35,244 nucleotides of DNA from Microbacteriaceae bacterium PS02066 (GTDB taxonomy: Bacteria; Actinomycetota; Actinomycetes; Actinomycetales; Microbacteriaceae), in contig JASCPH010000036.1 of assembly GCA_029959545.1 (NCBI GenBank), positions 1 through 35,244 of the forward strand, given 5' to 3'. Shown piece by piece: positions 17,223 to 25,566 of the stretch. The position numbers and the translations under genes were made by a program. Below the pieces are notes generated by a model. That model was not told where the DNA came from. It saw nothing but the letters and a program-made list of their open reading frames with translations, and did no database searches. The stretch's first letter is position 1. Every line of letters begins with the position of its first letter.

Positions 17223-18710
17223 ATGTCGACCGCAACGCAGGACACCGACACGCTGATCGATCCCGATGTCTTCGCGGGACGCATTTACATCGACGGTGAA
17301 TGGGTCGAGGGCGGGGGAGGCTCCATCGCCTCCATCGAGCCCGCCACCGGTGAGACGCTCGTGCAGGTCGGGATGGCCGACGCCGCGGATGTCGCGCGCG
17401 CCGCCGCATCCGCCTCACAAGCGCAACAGGAGTGGGCGACCCTGCCGCATCCGGCCCGCGCGGCCGTGCTGCGCCGCGCAGCGCAGCTGTGGGAGCAGCA
17501 CGCGGAAGAGATCATGGGGTGGAACATCCGCGAGGTCGGTGCCATCCCGCCGTTGGCCGGGTTCGCCCTGCACGTGACCGCCGCCGAGTGCTACGAGGCG
17601 TCGTCCCTACCCTCGGCGCCGCTGGGCACCATCCTCTCCAGCGAGGAGCCCCGCCTCTCGCTCGCGCAGCAGGTTCCCGTCGGTGTCGTGGGGGTCATCT
17701 CACCCTTCAACGTTCCGCTCATCCTCGGCATCCGCGCGGTTGCGCCGGCCTTCGCGCTCGGCAACGCCGTGCTGCTCAAGCCCGACCCCCGCACGGTCGT
17801 GACCGGCGGTGTCTCGATGGTGCGCATCTTCGAGGAAGCGGGCCTGCCCAAGGGCATCCTGCAGCTCGTGCCCGGCGGCGCCGAGGTCGGCGAGGCGCTG
17901 GTGGCCGACCCGCACGTGCGCGTGGTCGCCTTCACGGGATCGACCCGCGCCGGCCGCGCCGTCGGCGAGCTCGCCGGCCGCCACCTCACTCGCGCCCACC
18001 TCGAGCTCGGTGGCAACTCCGCCTTCCTGGTGCGGGAGGACGCCGACGTCGACCAGGCGGTCAACCTCGCCACGTGGGGCGCGTTCCTGCACCAGGGCCA
18101 GATCTGCATGACCGTGGGCCGGCACATCGTGCACGAGTCGCTGTTCGACGAGTACGTCACCAAGCTCGCCGCGAAGGCCGACTCGATGGTCGTCGGCGAC
18201 CCGGCCGCCGGCCAGGTGCATCTCGGGCCCCTCATCGACGAGACGCAGCGCGACCGCGTACACACGCTCGTGCAGGACGCCGTGGCCCAAGGCGCCCGCC
18301 TCGCGGCCGGTGGTACCTACGAGCAGCTGTTCTACCGCCCGACGGTGCTGGCGAATCCGCCGAAGGATGCGGCCGCGTACTGCGACGAGGTCTTCGGTCC
18401 CGTCGCCTCGGTGGTCTCCTTCTCGACAGACGACGAGGCCGTCGAGCTTGCCGGGGCGACCGACTACGGGCTGTCACTGGGCATCGTCAGTCGCGACGCC
18501 ATGAAGGCGTACGACCTCGCCAAGCGCATCCCCACCGGCATCGTGCACATCAACGACCAGACGGTCAACGACGAGGCCAACGCTCCCTTCGGCGGCGTCG
18601 GCGCGTCGGGAACCGGCTCGCGACACGGCGGTGCGCAGGCGAACATCGACGCGTTCACCGAGACCCGCTGGATCACGATGCGCCGCGAGCCGGGGCAGTA
18701 CCCGCTCTGA
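17223..18710 (+). CDS. Benzaldehyde-dehydrogenase-type aldehyde dehydrogenase
   Basis: The 495-residue ALDH has Asn163, Glu261 (L-E-L-G-G-N-S) and Cys295 (G-Q-I-C-M-T). The C-terminus H-I-N-D-Q-T-V-N-D-E-A-N-A-P-F-G-G-V-G-A-S-G-T-G-S-R is characteristic of the aryl-aldehyde (XylC/vanillin/benzaldehyde dehydrogenase) branch. GGAAAGG lies upstream of ATG 17223. It follows the epimerase-like gene after a 92-nt gap, so it may have its own promoter; TATAGG at 17190-17195 is -10-like, but no good -35 is visible. It is out of keeping with a pure sugar operon. It may link to the aromatic genes on its right, which run in the opposite direction beyond a shared terminator. Exact substrate unknown. Confidence 0.9.
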   Translation: MSTATQDTDTLIDPDVFAGRIYIDGEWVEGGGGSIASIEPATGETLVQVGMADAADVARAAASASQAQQEWATLPHPARAAVLRRAAQLWEQHAEEIMGWNIREVGAIPPLAGFALHVTAAECYEASSLPSAPLGTILSSEEPRLSLAQQVPVGVVGVISPFNVPLILGIRAVAPAFALGNAVLLKPDPRTVVTGGVSMVRIFEEAGLPKGILQLVPGGAEVGEALVADPHVRVVAFTGSTRAGRAVGELAGRHLTRAHLELGGNSAFLVREDADVDQAVNLATWGAFLHQGQICMTVGRHIVHESLFDEYVTKLAAKADSMVVGDPAAGQVHLGPLIDETQRDRVHTLVQDAVAQGARLAAGGTYEQLFYRPTVLANPPKDAAAYCDEVFGPVASVVSFSTDDEAVELAGATDYGLSLGIVSRDAMKAYDLAKRIPTGIVHINDQTVNDEANAPFGGVGASGTGSRHGGAQANIDAFTETRWITMRREPGQYPL

Positions 18711-18715
18711 CGCGC

Positions 18716-18757
18716 ACGGATGCCGGCGGCCCCTTCGCCGGGGCCGCCCGCATCCGT
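18716..18757. terminator. Bidirectional 18-bp hairpin terminator
   Basis: The left arm 18716-18733 (ACGGATGC...GGCCCC) and right arm 18740-18757 pair over 18 positions with a single C-C mismatch and loop TTCGCC. It lies between the convergent ALDH and LigW-like genes and can stop both transcripts. Both arms carry the GGATGC / GCATCC word. Confidence 0.85.
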
Positions 18758-18760
18758 TCG

Positions 18761-19813
18761 TCAGAACGTCAGGTTGAAGACCCGGCGCGCGGTGTGCTCG
18801 AAGAAGTCGGCCTTCTCCGCATCCGAGATCGGCAGGGCGTCCTGAGCCGCGACCTCGTCGGCTTCGAACTGATACGGATAGTCCATCGCGTACATCACGC
18901 GGCCCGGACCCGTGACCTCGCGGGTGAACAGGATCGCCGGCTCCCAGGGCATCCCCGAGGTCGTGAGCCAGATGTGGGAGCGGAAGTACTCTGACGGACG
19001 CTGGGCGAGCGGCTTGATCGCCTCGTAGCGTCCGGAGGCGACCTGCTTGGCGTGCATGTGATCGATCCGGTGCAGCCAGAACGGAAGCGCCTCGCCCAGG
19101 TGCCCGACCACGAGCCGGAGGCGCGGGTGGCGATCGAAGACGCCCGACGTGATGATCCGGAGCAGATGGAGCCCGGCGCTGGCACCGAAACCGAGGATCG
19201 CGCCGTCGAGCCCGGCTTCGCGGTACGGGGAGATCATGGCGTTCGGAGGCGTGCCCGGATGCAGGTACAGCGGGACGTCGAGATCCTCCAGCTCGCGCAG
19301 CAGCGGAGCGAAACGCGGGTGGTCGAGGTGGTCGCCGCGCACGTGGTCGTTCAGCATCAGACCCTTCAGCCCGTCCTCTCCGACGGCGCGGCGCAGCTCC
19401 GCCACATCCGTCGCGGCATCCGTGAACGACACCGTCCCGAGCCCGGAGAAGCGCTCCGGCCGGGTCCGGCAGATCTCGCCGAGGCGGGCGTTGGCGATCT
19501 CCGCCAGCGTCACGGCTTCCTCCGGCGGCAGCACCTGGGTGCCGGGAGAGGTCAGGGCGAGGACCTGATGGTCGATACCGGTCGCATCCATGTCGGAGAT
19601 CCGTCGCTCGGCCGCATCCTGCAGACGCTCGACCACCGCACGCGGCTGCGGATGCGGGGAGTTGAGGAAGTAGCCCATCAGGCTGTTGAAGCCGACGTCG
19701 TCGAGGTCGCGGCTCGCGAGATGGTCGCGGTACAGCGCGATCGCCTCGGGCGGTGCCCAGGCCTCCTCCGTCGCGATGCGCAGATACGGCGGGCGGTGTG
19801 CGTCGGCGTTCAT
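18761..19813 (-). CDS. LigW-like aromatic acid decarboxylase (amidohydrolase superfamily)
   Basis: The 350-residue TIM-barrel protein closely follows 5-carboxyvanillate decarboxylase LigW from sphingomonads as I recall it. It shares R-I-A-T-E-E-A near the N-terminus, R-R-I-x-D-M-D-A-T-G-I-D, V-G-H-x-G-E-A-L-P, W-E-P-A-I and V-M-Y-A-M-D-Y-P-Y-Q. The predicted metal ligands Glu16, His185 and Asp311 each lie three residues before the recalled LigW ligands (19, 188, 314). LigW releases CO2 from 5-carboxyvanillate to give vanillate without redox cofactors; relatives act on gamma-resorcylate. It is last in the eight-gene operon, overlapping the ThDP gene by 4 nt. If it makes vanillate, the LigM operon would demethylate it. 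A related methoxy- or hydroxybenzoate substrate is equally possible. Confidence 0.85.
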   Translation of the reverse strand: MNADAHRPPYLRIATEEAWAPPEAIALYRDHLASRDLDDVGFNSLMGYFLNSPHPQPRAVVERLQDAAERRISDMDATGIDHQVLALTSPGTQVLPPEEAVTLAEIANARLGEICRTRPERFSGLGTVSFTDAATDVAELRRAVGEDGLKGLMLNDHVRGDHLDHPRFAPLLRELEDLDVPLYLHPGTPPNAMISPYREAGLDGAILGFGASAGLHLLRIITSGVFDRHPRLRLVVGHLGEALPFWLHRIDHMHAKQVASGRYEAIKPLAQRPSEYFRSHIWLTTSGMPWEPAILFTREVTGPGRVMYAMDYPYQFEADEVAAQDALPISDAEKADFFEHTARRVFNLTF

Positions 19814-21564
19814 GGAAGGGAGATCCTCTCTGCGGCGGCAGCCGGCTCGTCGATGTCGTGCGTGGAGATATCCGGCAGACGCACCGCGACCGTCGCGGCG
19901 ACGCCGGAGTCGACGTGGCCGAGCGCGGTGCGCAGGGTGTCCTCCAGGTCGTCGAAGTCGGTGACGGTCGCGGCCCAGCCGCCGCCCGCCGCGCGGGCGA
20001 CGCGGGGCAGGTCGGCCTCGCGGCCGAGCCCCACCCAGAACCGCTCATCGCGCTGGGCGACGCCGTCCGGATACTGACGCACGGCGTTGCGTCTGGTCGC
20101 GTTCCAGCCACCGTTGTCGAGGACGACGGTGAGCGTCGCGAGACCGTAGCGGGCGGCGACGGATGCGGCTGAGGCGGGCGCGCTGAAGTAGAACGTGCCG
20201 TCGCCCACGATGCTGACGACGCGGCGACCGGGTTCGGCGAGCTTGATGCCGAGGGCTCCGCCCCCCGACCAGCCGAGCGACGTCCCCCGGTTGCCGAACA
20301 CCGTGCCGGGCAGGGCCCGGGGCAGGGAACGCCAGATGTCCGGCGCCGCGGTGATGGCCTCGTTGACGACGATCGTCTCCGCGTCGATCAGTCGCGCCAG
20401 GGTGGCGCCGACGCTGCCCGCCGACAGGCGCCGCTCAGCGACGTCCGCCGCGATGCGCTCGTCCCGCTCGGCGCGGGCGCGGCGGGCCTCGGTCGCCACG
20501 CTCTCGCGGCGGGTCCGGGCGGCGTGCGCCTGACCGGCATCGGGCGTGCGCTCCAGCAGCTGGTCGAGGAACGTGACCGCATCGGCACGGATGAGCGCCT
20601 CGGCCGGCAGATACCAGAGGGGGATGTGCTCCTGGAGCGGGTCGTCGCCCACCACGAAGATGCGCGCGTCGGGGTCGGGGTGTACGGCGGCGGGGATCCA
20701 CGGCACGTCGGCGTCCAGCACGATCAGGACATCGGATGCCTCCACCGCCGCGGCGGGGGTGTCCCCCAGATGCAGGGGGTGATCGTGCGGGAAGCTCAGC
20801 ACCTCCGCGTTGTACTCGACGACACCGATCCCCCATCTCTCCGCGAGCGCCACGAGACGGGCGACCGCATCCCGATCCCGGCCGACGGAGGTCGTGACGA
20901 TCGTCGCGCGGGAGGCGCCCGCGAGCGCGTCGACGACCGAGCGGACGGCATCGGCGCCGGCGGCGGCGGGTGCGATGCGCGGCCAGCGCTCGACCGCCGT
21001 CTCGGGAACCGGGGCGCTCTGGGCGAGCACTTCCCGCGCCGCGGTCAGATACACCGGACCTGCGGGGCTGCTGCGTGTCAGCTGCAGGGCGCGGAGGACG
21101 ACCTGCGGAACGTTCGCCGCGGTGCGCAGGTCGTACGACCATTTCGCATACGGGCGTACCAGCGCGTGCTGGTCGGGCACGTCCTGGAGGAAGGTCACGT
21201 GGGTGTCGCGGCCGCCCTGCTCCTCGCCCTCGAGGGTGTATGGCGTGAGCCCGGCGAAGATCAGGACGGGTACGCGCGCGCGGGCCGCGTTGTGCACGGC
21301 GCCGCCGAGGTTCGCCGTCCCCACATCCGTGTGGACGAAGACCGCCTGCGGGCGTCCCGTGGCGAGGGCGTAGCCGTGCGCGGCGCTCAGCGCCGTGTAC
21401 TCGTGCGGGCAGACGATGACCCGGGGGACGCGCTCGCCGCGCGCGCGATCCGCGGCGAGCGCCTCGATGAGCGCCGGATGGTCGCTGCCGAGGTTGGCGA
21501 ACACGTGCTCCACGCCGGCCGCGCGGAGGGTGTCCACCAGCATGGCGGCGGCGGTCGCCGTCAT
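19810..21564 (-). CDS. ThDP-dependent 2-oxoacid decarboxylase, benzoylformate-decarboxylase-like
   Basis: The 584-residue protein has the three-domain ThDP decarboxylase plan: catalytic Glu55 (P-H-E-Y), and a GDG motif at 454-456 running to Asn484. Compared with recalled Pseudomonas benzoylformate decarboxylase it keeps the active-site set: Ser27 (for Ser26), His78 in H-T-D-V-G-T-A-N (for His70) and His262 in F-P-H-D-H-P (for His281), plus the K-W-S-Y and G-P-V-Y-L blocks. This favours non-oxidative decarboxylation of an aryl-glyoxylate to an aldehyde, rather than acetolactate synthesis. It overlaps the ALDH gene before it and the LigW-like gene after it by 4 nt each. The aldehyde would feed the adjacent dehydrogenase. 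Confidence 0.87.
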   Translation of the reverse strand: MTATAAAMLVDTLRAAGVEHVFANLGSDHPALIEALAADRARGERVPRVIVCPHEYTALSAAHGYALATGRPQAVFVHTDVGTANLGGAVHNAARARVPVLIFAGLTPYTLEGEEQGGRDTHVTFLQDVPDQHALVRPYAKWSYDLRTAANVPQVVLRALQLTRSSPAGPVYLTAAREVLAQSAPVPETAVERWPRIAPAAAGADAVRSVVDALAGASRATIVTTSVGRDRDAVARLVALAERWGIGVVEYNAEVLSFPHDHPLHLGDTPAAAVEASDVLIVLDADVPWIPAAVHPDPDARIFVVGDDPLQEHIPLWYLPAEALIRADAVTFLDQLLERTPDAGQAHAARTRRESVATEARRARAERDERIAADVAERRLSAGSVGATLARLIDAETIVVNEAITAAPDIWRSLPRALPGTVFGNRGTSLGWSGGGALGIKLAEPGRRVVSIVGDGTFYFSAPASAASVAARYGLATLTVVLDNGGWNATRRNAVRQYPDGVAQRDERFWVGLGREADLPRVARAAGGGWAATVTDFDDLEDTLRTALGHVDSGVAATVAVRLPDISTHDIDEPAAAAERISLP

Positions 21565-23072
21565 GAGCGACTTCCGGTGAGGACGTGACCGTCGACGCTG
21601 TGGAAGCGGAGGTACTCGTCGAGCCCGTGGGGCGAGCCCTCCCAGCCCATCCCGCTCTGCTTCCAGCCGCCGAACGGGATCCAGCGCGAGCCTTCGGGTG
21701 AGAACAGGTGGCTGTTCACGAAGGTGACCCCGGCCTCGATCTCGCGGGCCACGACAGCGCTCGCGGCCGGATCACTCGACCAGACGGACGAGGCCAGGCC
21801 GAAGGGGGTGTCGTTGGCCCAGGCGATGGCCTGTGCGACGTCGTCGTAGGCGACCACTGGCAGCACCGGTCCGAACTGCTCGTCCCGCACGAGCTCGTCC
21901 TCCTGGCTGGCATCGGTCACGAGGTGGGGGAGCAGGAAGTGACCGCCGTCCCAGTCGCCCGGGGACACCGGACGGCCCAGTTCGCGCACCTCGCGGCCCG
22001 CCGCGCGGGTGCGTTCGACGATCCCGCGCACCCGTTCCAGCTGTGCGGCGTTGTTGAGGGGGCCCATGGTCGTCTCCGGATGCAGCGACTCGCCCACCCG
22101 CATCCCGTCGATGCGCTCCGCCAGCAGCGCCGAGAGCTCCGCGTGCTGTCCGCGCGGCACGTAGACGCGCTTGACCGCGAAGCACACCTGACCGGCGCGG
22201 CGGTAGGCGGAGGCGACGATCCCGTCCGCGGCGCGGGCCAGGTCCGCGTCCGCCAGAACGATGGCGGGATCGTTGCCCCCCAGCTCGAGGTGGACGGGCT
22301 TCAGTGCCGTCGCGGCCCGCGCCAGCACGTGGCGGGCTGTCTGTCCGCCCCCGGTGAACGAGACCTTGCCGACCCGCGGGTCGTCGATCAGCGCTTCGAC
22401 GGCGGCGGCCGTTCCGTTGACCACCGAGACGACACCCGGGGGGAAGACGGCGCCGACCAGACGCGCGAGCACCGTCACCCCCAGCGGGGATGTGGGCGAG
22501 GGCTTGAGCACGACCGCGTTGCCGGCGGCGATCGCGGGCGCGATCTTATTGGCGGTGAGCACGAGCGGGGCGTTCCACGGCACGATGCAGCCGACCACCC
22601 CGAACCCTCGACGCTCGACCCGCACGTAGGCGTCGTCGGCCCCGCGGCGATGGAGCTCCGGTTCGAGGCGTTCGGCGACGGTGTCGGCGATCGCGCGGAA
22701 CACGGTCGCGGCGGCGCCGGTCTCGGCGCGGACCGTCGCGAGCGGCGATCCGTTCTCGCGCGCCGTCAAGATCGCCAGGCGATCGGCGTGCTCGTCGATC
22801 ACGTCTGCGGCGCGGCGCAGCAGGCGCTCGCGATCCGCGATGTCGGAGCGGGACCAGGATGCGGCCGCGCGCGCCGCCGCATGCACCGCGGCGGTCACCT
22901 CGGTCACGCCGCCGTCGAAGACGACGCCGACGGTCTCGGTGACGCGTGCGGGGTTGCGCACCTCGATGCGCGCGCCCCCCGTGCGCTCCTCCGCGTCGAT
23001 GAGGTGCCCGAGTTCGACGGGTTCATGCGCGTCGACGACCGGGAACGCCGCGACGATGCCGGGGCCGCTCAC
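21561..23072 (-). CDS. Aldehyde dehydrogenase of the decarboxylase operon
   Basis: The 503-residue ALDH has Asn167 (P-W-N-A), Glu263 (L-E-L-G-G-N-D), Cys297 (G-Q-V-C-F) and the C-terminal I-P-F-G-G-W-K-Q-S-G. A GTG at 23072 overlaps the ATPase stop (GTGA), and its own stop overlaps the ThDP gene start. An N-terminal extension of about 35 residues precedes the first core strand. It differs clearly from the other three ALDHs in this window. Placed next to a benzoylformate-decarboxylase-like enzyme, it most likely oxidises the aldehyde that enzyme releases, as MdlD does after MdlC in mandelate degradation. That pairing is inference from context. Confidence 0.9.
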   Translation of the reverse strand: MSGPGIVAAFPVVDAHEPVELGHLIDAEERTGGARIEVRNPARVTETVGVVFDGGVTEVTAAVHAAARAAASWSRSDIADRERLLRRAADVIDEHADRLAILTARENGSPLATVRAETGAAATVFRAIADTVAERLEPELHRRGADDAYVRVERRGFGVVGCIVPWNAPLVLTANKIAPAIAAGNAVVLKPSPTSPLGVTVLARLVGAVFPPGVVSVVNGTAAAVEALIDDPRVGKVSFTGGGQTARHVLARAATALKPVHLELGGNDPAIVLADADLARAADGIVASAYRRAGQVCFAVKRVYVPRGQHAELSALLAERIDGMRVGESLHPETTMGPLNNAAQLERVRGIVERTRAAGREVRELGRPVSPGDWDGGHFLLPHLVTDASQEDELVRDEQFGPVLPVVAYDDVAQAIAWANDTPFGLASSVWSSDPAASAVVAREIEAGVTFVNSHLFSPEGSRWIPFGGWKQSGMGWEGSPHGLDEYLRFHSVDGHVLTGSRS

Positions 23073-23875
23073 GAGAGGGCCCCCGCGGATGACGGCATGA
23101 CGAGGGAGAGCAGATGCGCGCGAAGGTCCAGGAACTCCTGACTGGCGCGGGTGCGCACCTGGTCGCGGGTGCGACCGAGGGGCACCGGAACGACCTCGCG
23201 GACCACGCTCGGATTCTTCGAGAGCACCACGATCCGATCGCTCAGGTAGATGGCCTCGTCGATGTCATGGGTGACCACGACGACCGTGATCCCGAGTTCG
23301 TTGCGCACCCGCAGGACGAGATCCTCGAGGTCGAACCGGGTCTGCGCGTCGACCGAGGCGAAGGGCTCGTCCATGAGGAGGAGCTCGGGGCGGTACGACA
23401 GGGCGCGGGCGATGGCGACCCGCTGCTGCATGCCGCCCGACAGCTCCCACGGGTACTTCTTGCCCACGTGCGCGAGGCCCACGCTCTCCAACACCTCCTC
23501 CGCGCGTCGCTCGCGTTCGCGCCGCCCCACGCCGCGCGCGGCGAGGGGGATGGCGACGTTCTTCGCGTTCGTCATCCACGGATAGAGCGAGCGGCTGTAG
23601 TCCTGGAAGACGAGGCCGAGCTCGGCGGGCACGTCGGTGAGGCGGTCGCCCTCGAAGCGCACCTCGCCGCCGCTGGGAGAGGCGAGTCCGGAGATACAGC
23701 GCAGCAGCGTCGTCTTTCCCGCGCCGCTGGGCCCGACGATGCACACCAGCTCGCCCTTGGCGACCTCGAAGCTGACGTCGGCGACGGCGGTGTTCGCCTG
23801 GTCGGTGCCCTCGTTGTAGGTCTTTCGCAGTCCTTCGACCTCGAGGACGGGGACGGTGGATGTGGGGTGGGACAT
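23069..23875 (-). CDS. NitT/TauT-type ABC transporter ATPase
   Basis: The 268-residue single ABC cassette belongs with SsuB/TauB/NrtD ATPases. Walker A G-P-S-G-A-G-K-T-T, Q-loop V-F-Q-D-Y, signature L-S-G-G-M-Q-Q-R, Walker B L-L-L-M-D-E-P-F and the H-loop T-H-D are present. It drives the two permeases encoded 9 nt and further upstream. The family imports sulfonates, nitrate, thiamine precursors and aromatic acids such as phthalate. In this operon an aromatic or 2-oxo acid is the reasonable guess. The stop overlaps the ALDH start. Confidence 0.93.
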   Translation of the reverse strand: MSHPTSTVPVLEVEGLRKTYNEGTDQANTAVADVSFEVAKGELVCIVGPSGAGKTTLLRCISGLASPSGGEVRFEGDRLTDVPAELGLVFQDYSRSLYPWMTNAKNVAIPLAARGVGRRERERRAEEVLESVGLAHVGKKYPWELSGGMQQRVAIARALSYRPELLLMDEPFASVDAQTRFDLEDLVLRVRNELGITVVVVTHDIDEAIYLSDRIVVLSKNPSVVREVVPVPLGRTRDQVRTRASQEFLDLRAHLLSLVMPSSAGALS

Positions 23876-23884
23876 CGATCCTCC

Positions 23885-24712
23885 TTAGGATCCGTTCGCG
23901 GCCCGCGAGCGGTAGTACCACCGCAGCGCGCGGCGCTCGACGACGACGAAGAGGTAGTTCAGGACAGTGCCGAGCAGCGCGAGGACGAGGATGCCGGTCC
24001 ACATCTTCACGATCGCGAACTCCGCCTGCGCCTGCAGGATGAAGTAGCCGATGCCCGAGCGCGCGGCGACCATCTCGCTCACGACCATCAGCACGATGGC
24101 GATGGTGAGGCTCGCCCGCATCCCCGCGGCGATCTGCGGTGCTGCGGCGGGCAGCACGACGCGGAAGAACGTGCGGATCCCGCCGAGGCGCAGCACGCGG
24201 GCGGTGTCGAACGCCGTTCCCGAGATTCCGCGCATGCCGTCCAGCGTGTTCAGCAGCGTGGGCCAGATGGAACCCAGCGCGATGAGCGCGATCTGCCGCA
24301 TCTCGCCGATCCCGAAGATCGCGATCATGGCCGGAAGCAGAGCCGGTGCGGGCAGGACGTAGAGGAAGTAGATCAGCGGGTTCGCCGCCTGGCGAACCCG
24401 TCGCCACCGCCACAGCACGGTGCCGCCGACCAGGCCGATGATCACACCCGCGAGGTAGCCCAGGATGAGGTTTCGCACGCTGGCGATGAGGTTCGTCCAT
24501 GCGCCGTAGACGACCCACTGGTTCCAGGTCTCCTGCACGATCCGCGACAGCGGCGGAAAGAACGGCGACGTGCTGCCGGCCGAGATGAACCACCACACTG
24601 CGATGAGGACGACCGGCAGCCACAGTGCGAGCAGCACCCCGACGAGGCGAGAGGCGAACGGGCCCGAGCGGCGCCGTGGGACGGGAACGGTGCTGGTGGT
24701 CAGCCGGCTCAT
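23885..24712 (-). CDS. NitT/TauT-type ABC permease (second of pair)
   Basis: The 275-residue protein has about six membrane helices and the ATPase-contact loop R-V-L-R-L-G-G-I-R-T-F-F-R-V-V-L-P-A-A, the EAA motif of binding-protein-dependent permeases. ATG 24712 overlaps the stop of the other permease by 4 nt, which fixes the start even though the frame is open further upstream. It would form a heterodimeric channel with the 24709-25524 product. Confidence 0.92.
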   Translation of the reverse strand: MSRLTTSTVPVPRRRSGPFASRLVGVLLALWLPVVLIAVWWFISAGSTSPFFPPLSRIVQETWNQWVVYGAWTNLIASVRNLILGYLAGVIIGLVGGTVLWRWRRVRQAANPLIYFLYVLPAPALLPAMIAIFGIGEMRQIALIALGSIWPTLLNTLDGMRGISGTAFDTARVLRLGGIRTFFRVVLPAAAPQIAAGMRASLTIAIVLMVVSEMVAARSGIGYFILQAQAEFAIVKMWTGILVLALLGTVLNYLFVVVERRALRWYYRSRAANGS

Positions 24713-25524
24713 GCGCGCGCCCCCTTCGCCTCGAGCCGCATGTTGCGCTGCGACTCGTGCCAGTGCATCAACCGCTTCTCGAGAAGGAAGAACGCTCCGG
24801 TGAGGGCGATGCCCAGCAATCCCGCGACGATGATGTACGCGTACATCGTGGGGTAGGCGCTCACCCCGGCGTTCTCCGCGAGCAGGATGCTGCGCCCGAC
24901 GCCCGCGGCGCCGCCCACGATCTCCGCGACCACCGCCAGGATGAGCGCCTGCGCGGAGGCGATCCGCATCCCGGTGACGAGATACGGCGACGCGCTCGGA
25001 ATGCTGACCACGAGGAACCGCCGGATGCCGCGCACGCCGAGCGCCTTCGCGGTGTCCGCGACGACGGGATCCATCGAGCGCACGCCGTAGATCACCTGGA
25101 TGACGAACGGCCAGAACGCGGCGAAGCAGATGAGGAAGACCTTCATCGGCAGGGTCGACCCGGCGACGAGGATCACGAGCGGGAGCACGGCGATCGCGGG
25201 GATCGCCTTGAACGTCTCGATCACGGGAGCAGCGCTCTGGCGGGCGATGTCGCTGTGGGCCAGCGCCGTGCCCACGACCAGGCCCAGGGTGATCGTGATG
25301 ACCATGCCGAAGAACCAGCCGATGAGCGTCGCCCCCACGGCGGACCACAGGCGCGCCGTGGTGAGCTCCTGCAGGAGCGCCGCGATCGAGTCCGTCATGG
25401 AGGGGAACTGCGTCGGGCTCACCAGGGCGGTCGATGTCGCCAGCTGCCAGGCGGTGAGCACGATCGCCACGGCCAACAGCGGCAGCACCACGGCGAGGCC
25501 GCGCTCGCGCGCCACGCCCCTCAT
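24709..25524 (-). CDS. NitT/TauT-type ABC permease (first of pair)
   Basis: The 271-residue membrane protein has about six hydrophobic helices and the EAA loop A-L-G-V-R-G-I-R-R-F-L-V-V-S-I-P-S-A. It also carries E-T-F-K-A-I-P-A-I-A-V-L-P-L, typical of SsuC/TauC relatives. It lies 42 nt after the binding-protein gene and overlaps the next permease by 4 nt. Two different permeases in one system are less common than the SsuC homodimer and resemble aromatic-acid and pyrimidine-precursor importers. Confidence 0.92.
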   Translation of the reverse strand: MRGVARERGLAVVLPLLAVAIVLTAWQLATSTALVSPTQFPSMTDSIAALLQELTTARLWSAVGATLIGWFFGMVITITLGLVVGTALAHSDIARQSAAPVIETFKAIPAIAVLPLVILVAGSTLPMKVFLICFAAFWPFVIQVIYGVRSMDPVVADTAKALGVRGIRRFLVVSIPSASPYLVTGMRIASAQALILAVVAEIVGGAAGVGRSILLAENAGVSAYPTMYAYIIVAGLLGIALTGAFFLLEKRLMHWHESQRNMRLEAKGARA

Positions 25525-25566
25525 CCGCCGCCGCCCTCACGGGTGGGGAAGGAGTGCGACGTCACG

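Noticed and set aside
19810..21564. Acetolactate synthase as the identity of the ThDP enzyme
   Set aside because: The two catalytic histidines and serine of benzoylformate decarboxylase are in place, and there is no small regulatory subunit or branched-chain gene nearby.
23114..24856. A 580-codon plus-strand frame
   Set aside because: It lies antisense to the ABC ATPase and permease genes and shows no family motif.
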